Shown here piece after piece: positions 61,704-64,000 of a DNA stretch of 64,000 bases (the first letter of the stretch is position 1; each line of letters begins with the position of its first letter). Source of the DNA: Bacteroidota bacterium (GTDB lineage: Bacteria > Bacteroidota > Bacteroidia > NS11-12g > UBA955); the NCBI GenBank assembly GCA_016787485.1, contig JAEUUL010000004.1:62001-126000 (forward strand), given 5' to 3'. A program made the translations under genes and the position numbers. The notes beneath the pieces were generated by a model, which searched no databases, had not been told where the DNA came from, and saw nothing but the letters and a program-made list of their open reading frames with translations.

Positions 61704-62716
61704 CGTGTGCGAATGCTGCTGAAATAATAATCAATGGGAATCACGGAGCCGCCAAAATCCTTCTGTACCGTACCTTTCAGGCGGCCCCGCACCCGCTGTC
61801 CGATGGCCCCGTATTCATATATTTCAAGTTGCGTATTTCCCCATTCTGTGAATGCATCAAAATGAACAACATCCACACTTGTGCCGGACCAGTCAAAATA
61901 ATAACCGGACAGGGTAAAATCCAGGGCGGCGCCTGAAATCACACCCGGACCAGTGGCGGTAAAATTCAGTTTCAGAAACACCACCGTATCGCCTGGAGAA
62001 AGTGTGGTGTTGAGGTAATTGTTTCCATTGAGGCCCATGAATCCCTGGGTGATGTGGTTCTGATAATCCTGATCGGTACCTGATACGGTGTAGTGTTTTA
62101 ATGAAGTTTTTAAAATAAATGTGTCGTTTCTTGCATACTCAGGAAATGCAAGGCAATAGGCCTTGTCGAAATTTGACACTTCAAATTTCAGTGTGCCGGC
62201 AGCCGTGTCCAGCGCATAGGTATTTACCTCGGTCCAGTTTTGTTCCTTGTTCAAATCGAAGGGCATGGAACGCTGATACGCAATTTCATACAATTTCACC
62301 CCGGATAATTTTCCATTCAAAAAAGAGGGTTGAAAAATATTCTGATAATTGTACACATTGTCCTCCGGGGTGGGTTTATCAAAATGATATTCCACGCTGG
62401 CCGGAGCATTTAATACAGTGGTTTTGGGGGATAAAAACAATACATCTGACAGGGGCAGATATTTACCCAGATTCAGGTCTTTGTTTTCGATGGTAAAAAT
62501 TTCAACTGTTGTATTTTTTGCCACTGCACCTGCAGGAAAACTGAGCACGACATGCGGTACATCAGAAGTAAAATCTGCTTCTTTCCTGAAAATGATTTTG
62601 CCCCCTGCCGGTGTGATGGTTCTGGTAATTTCTGAGGGTGGCGGAATATTTTTTTTTGTTTCCTTGGTGCAGGAAATCAAACATGCCATCGCTATGATTC
62701 CGGTCAGATATTTCAT
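61700..62716 (-). CDS. Lipoprotein with ZU5-like segment
   Basis: The 338-residue protein has a lipobox (MACLISC, C17) and the segment GGKIIFRKEADFTSDVPHVV, which leads into LSFPAGAVAKNTTVEIFTIE. This resembles the ZU5/PAGAV pattern of adhesion- and death-domain-associated modules, but the match is limited. The rest is beta-rich with no catalytic motif. It overlaps both neighbours by 4 nt (ATGA), showing coupling in the operon. A role at the cell surface is inferred from the lipid anchor. Confidence 0.65.
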   Translation of the reverse strand: MKYLTGIIAMACLISCTKETKKNIPPPSEITRTITPAGGKIIFRKEADFTSDVPHVVLSFPAGAVAKNTTVEIFTIENKDLNLGKYLPLSDVLFLSPKTTVLNAPASVEYHFDKPTPEDNVYNYQNIFQPSFLNGKLSGVKLYEIAYQRSMPFDLNKEQNWTEVNTYALDTAAGTLKFEVSNFDKAYCLAFPEYARNDTFILKTSLKHYTVSGTDQDYQNHITQGFMGLNGNNYLNTTLSPGDTVVFLKLNFTATGPGVISGAALDFTLSGYYFDWSGTSVDVVHFDAFTEWGNTQLEIYEYGAIGQRVRGRLKGTVQKDFGGSVIPIDYYFSSIRTR

Positions 62717-63477
62717 GGGCGGGAAACCAGCTGATGAAGAAAAAAATCGTAGGAGAGTGCAATGCCTGTATTCAAGAATCTCCGGTAATATGCCGGTGAA
62801 TTTTTTTCAGGCGCAGCAATGGATGTTTCATAAAAGGTTTCAATCCGAAGATCGTAAAAACGGACACCCAGCTGGGCCGATGCACAGAGCATCCAGGGCT
62901 TCAGCGTATTCATGTTCTGATACACCAATTCATTCCGCACTTCCCTGCCCTGCACGCTGCGGAATCCGTTGCCAAACCGGTGGTACAGCATTCTGCGCAG
63001 TACTGCACCGCCGCTGACATACGGCTGCACAATGTGTTTGTGGGTGAGGCGTGTGCCTGCCATCACATGCAGGTTGAGAAATGAAAAATCCTGAATGATG
63101 GGTGTATTGTCTATGCGGGTGATGGTGTTATACCCCAGATTCGGGTCCTTGTACCGGGCAACTGCCTTGTATTCCAGGGTATTGCGTTGAATAAATCCGG
63201 AAACGGCGAGGGTTCCGAAGAACCGGTTTTTACTGTCGTATCTGATATGGCCGCTGAAATAGCTGCGTGAGAGGTTGACCGATTGTGTGATTTTCCCCAC
63301 AGAGATGGTTTCATTTTCCTGATTGGCAAAGGTGAGCACACGGGGCTGATCATAGCTCTGCATGCGCGAGGCCAATGGCAGCACATAGCCCGCGCCGGCC
63401 GAAAGGGTTTGGGCCCTGGCATGCTGAATGCCTGCGAGGCAGACAAACATGGATACGGACAATTTACCCCTGCGCAT
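62713..63477 (-). CDS. Probable outer-membrane beta-barrel protein
   Basis: The ATG at 63,477 gives 254 residues with a signal peptide (MRRGKLSVSMFVCLAGIQHARAQ). The mature protein has alternating amphipathic strands with aromatic girdles (AGAGYVLPLAS, YFSGHIRYDSKNRFFGTLAV, LGVRFYDLRIETFYETSIAA) and ends with GIALSYDFFLHQLVSRP. This fits an outer-membrane barrel of about 8-10 strands. It is the first gene of the three-gene operon and is divergent from the BNR-type lipoprotein, sharing its promoter. Confidence 0.75.
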   Translation of the reverse strand: MRRGKLSVSMFVCLAGIQHARAQTLSAGAGYVLPLASRMQSYDQPRVLTFANQENETISVGKITQSVNLSRSYFSGHIRYDSKNRFFGTLAVSGFIQRNTLEYKAVARYKDPNLGYNTITRIDNTPIIQDFSFLNLHVMAGTRLTHKHIVQPYVSGGAVLRRMLYHRFGNGFRSVQGREVRNELVYQNMNTLKPWMLCASAQLGVRFYDLRIETFYETSIAAPEKNSPAYYRRFLNTGIALSYDFFLHQLVSRP

Positions 63478-63492
63478 ATCTTTGCAAATGTA
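63477..63492. promoter_or_regulatory. Back-to-back -7 elements for divergent genes
   Basis: TATCTTTG on the plus strand (63,477-63,484) abuts CAAATGTA (63,485-63,492), which reads TACATTTG on the minus strand. Each is an exact TAnnTTTG match and ends 7-8 nt before the start codon of its own gene. A TTG sits 20 nt behind the minus-strand element. The two promoters cannot be occupied at once. Confidence 0.65.
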
Positions 63493-64000
63493 ATGGGTAA
63501 GCACAGCAGGTTCAACGGTTGTCTGACAGCTATCGGGTTTTGTGCCGTTGCGTTTACTTCTGTCTCCTGTAAAAAGGAAAAATCTGCACCCGGCCCCTCA
63601 GGATGGTCACAGGTTTTCAGCACCCTTTTTAATGATCACGCACTACGGGTAAAAGTGATGCCGGATGGTAAAGTGTATTTCACCACGCTTTACGGTAAAA
63701 TGTATGTGAGTCATGACCGGGGAAAGCGGTTCGTACGCCAGGCTGTCTGGGGAGATCCGTATGATATCAGTGATGTGGCCTGGTCAAAGGAATTTAATTT
63801 TCTTGTGGGAAATACCGGGCTGATGGGCCGTGAAAGTGACGGGGGATCGGGAGATGACTGGTGGCAGACCTGGAAATTCGATGATGCTTACGATTTTAAT
63901 TCCATAGCCTGTCTGAAGGATTATGTATGGATCTGCGGCACAGAGAAAGGCACAAACAATTCCATGCTGCTGGCCTCGGACAATGGGGGATCTTCCTTTG
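63493..64000 (+). CDS. BNR/Ycf48-like lipoprotein (partial, 3' end outside window)
   Basis: The frame opens with ATG at 63,493 and continues past the right edge; 169 codons are visible. It has a lipobox-like SVSC (C26) and then propeller repeats: LRVKVMPDGKVYFTTLYGKM, SHDRGKRFVR, DVAWSKEFNFLVGNTGLMG, and near the end MLLASDNGGSSF. The S-x-D-x-G-x-S/R-F boxes are typical of BNR repeats, as in Ycf48 and exo-alpha-sialidase-like propellers. The protein is probably anchored at the outer membrane; its ligand is unknown. Confidence 0.8.
   Translation, partial: MGKHSRFNGCLTAIGFCAVAFTSVSCKKEKSAPGPSGWSQVFSTLFNDHALRVKVMPDGKVYFTTLYGKMYVSHDRGKRFVRQAVWGDPYDISDVAWSKEFNFLVGNTGLMGRESDGGSGDDWWQTWKFDDAYDFNSIACLKDYVWICGTEKGTNNSMLLASDNGGSSF

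Noticed and set aside
1-64000. tRNA genes
   Set aside because: TTCAAATC-type T-loop candidates, for example near 51,251 and 8,431, lie in coding or repeat sequence without a cloverleaf; no tRNA is called.

Overview
The window looks like chromosome from a Bacteroidota member, probably a Chitinophagia/Sphingobacteriia-type relative. Supporting signs are a type IX secretion C-terminal sorting domain, a UpxY-type antiterminator, MbnP/MbnH-type proteins, many Sec lipoproteins, almost no Shine-Dalgarno sequences, and many close matches to the Bacteroidota -7 promoter element TAnnTTTG directly in front of genes. No rRNA, tRNA, integrase, transposase or CRISPR array is visible.

Region 1 (1-21,117, minus strand): a surface-polysaccharide operon of 19 tightly packed or overlapping genes plus a promoter-proximal regulator. 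Transcription probably starts at about 21,080 in front of a winged-helix/nucleotidyltransferase-like regulator. It then passes a UpxY-type antiterminator, an ABC exporter (permease plus ATPase with a carbohydrate-binding-type tail), sugar-modifying enzymes (three DegT aminotransferases, SDR epimerase, Gfo/Idh oxidoreductase, PhyH oxygenase, RraA-like protein, deacetylase-like protein, ATP-grasp ligase, AsnB) and glycosyltransferases. This suggests an ABC-exported O-antigen or capsule carrying amino and perhaps amide-linked sugars.

Region 2 (21,118-38,600): mostly housekeeping genes: accA, a GNAT protein, a nitronate-monooxygenase-family enzyme, a DUF1573 protein, an mbnP/mbnH-like pair behind a CRP-like site, a membrane Fe-S protein, a T9SS cargo protein, a WlbB-like acetyltransferase with galE, a TetR regulator, asnS and rpoN. 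It also holds three short genes of 52 codons (a duplicated membrane protein and a Cys/Lys-rich protein) and a candidate 6S-like RNA at 35,134-35,320.

Region 3 (39,150-61,050): the most unusual part. A four-gene minus-strand operon encodes two very large exported WD40-propeller/caspase proteins, a lipoprotein and an exported metacaspase-like protein with a DUF4384-like tail. A third exported WD40-caspase lies at 57.7-60.6 kb. Between them are small stress-type genes, a transmembrane TPR-adenylate cyclase, and an AT-rich island (53.2-57.4 kb) with an LRAT-fold membrane protein, other orphan genes and attC-like inverted repeats. Two families of dispersed intergenic repeats (R1, R2) also occur here.

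Region 4 (61,014-64,000): a three-gene operon of two lipoproteins and a probable outer-membrane barrel, divergent from a BNR/Ycf48-like lipoprotein cut by the window end. The two divergent promoters share a back-to-back pair of -7 elements.
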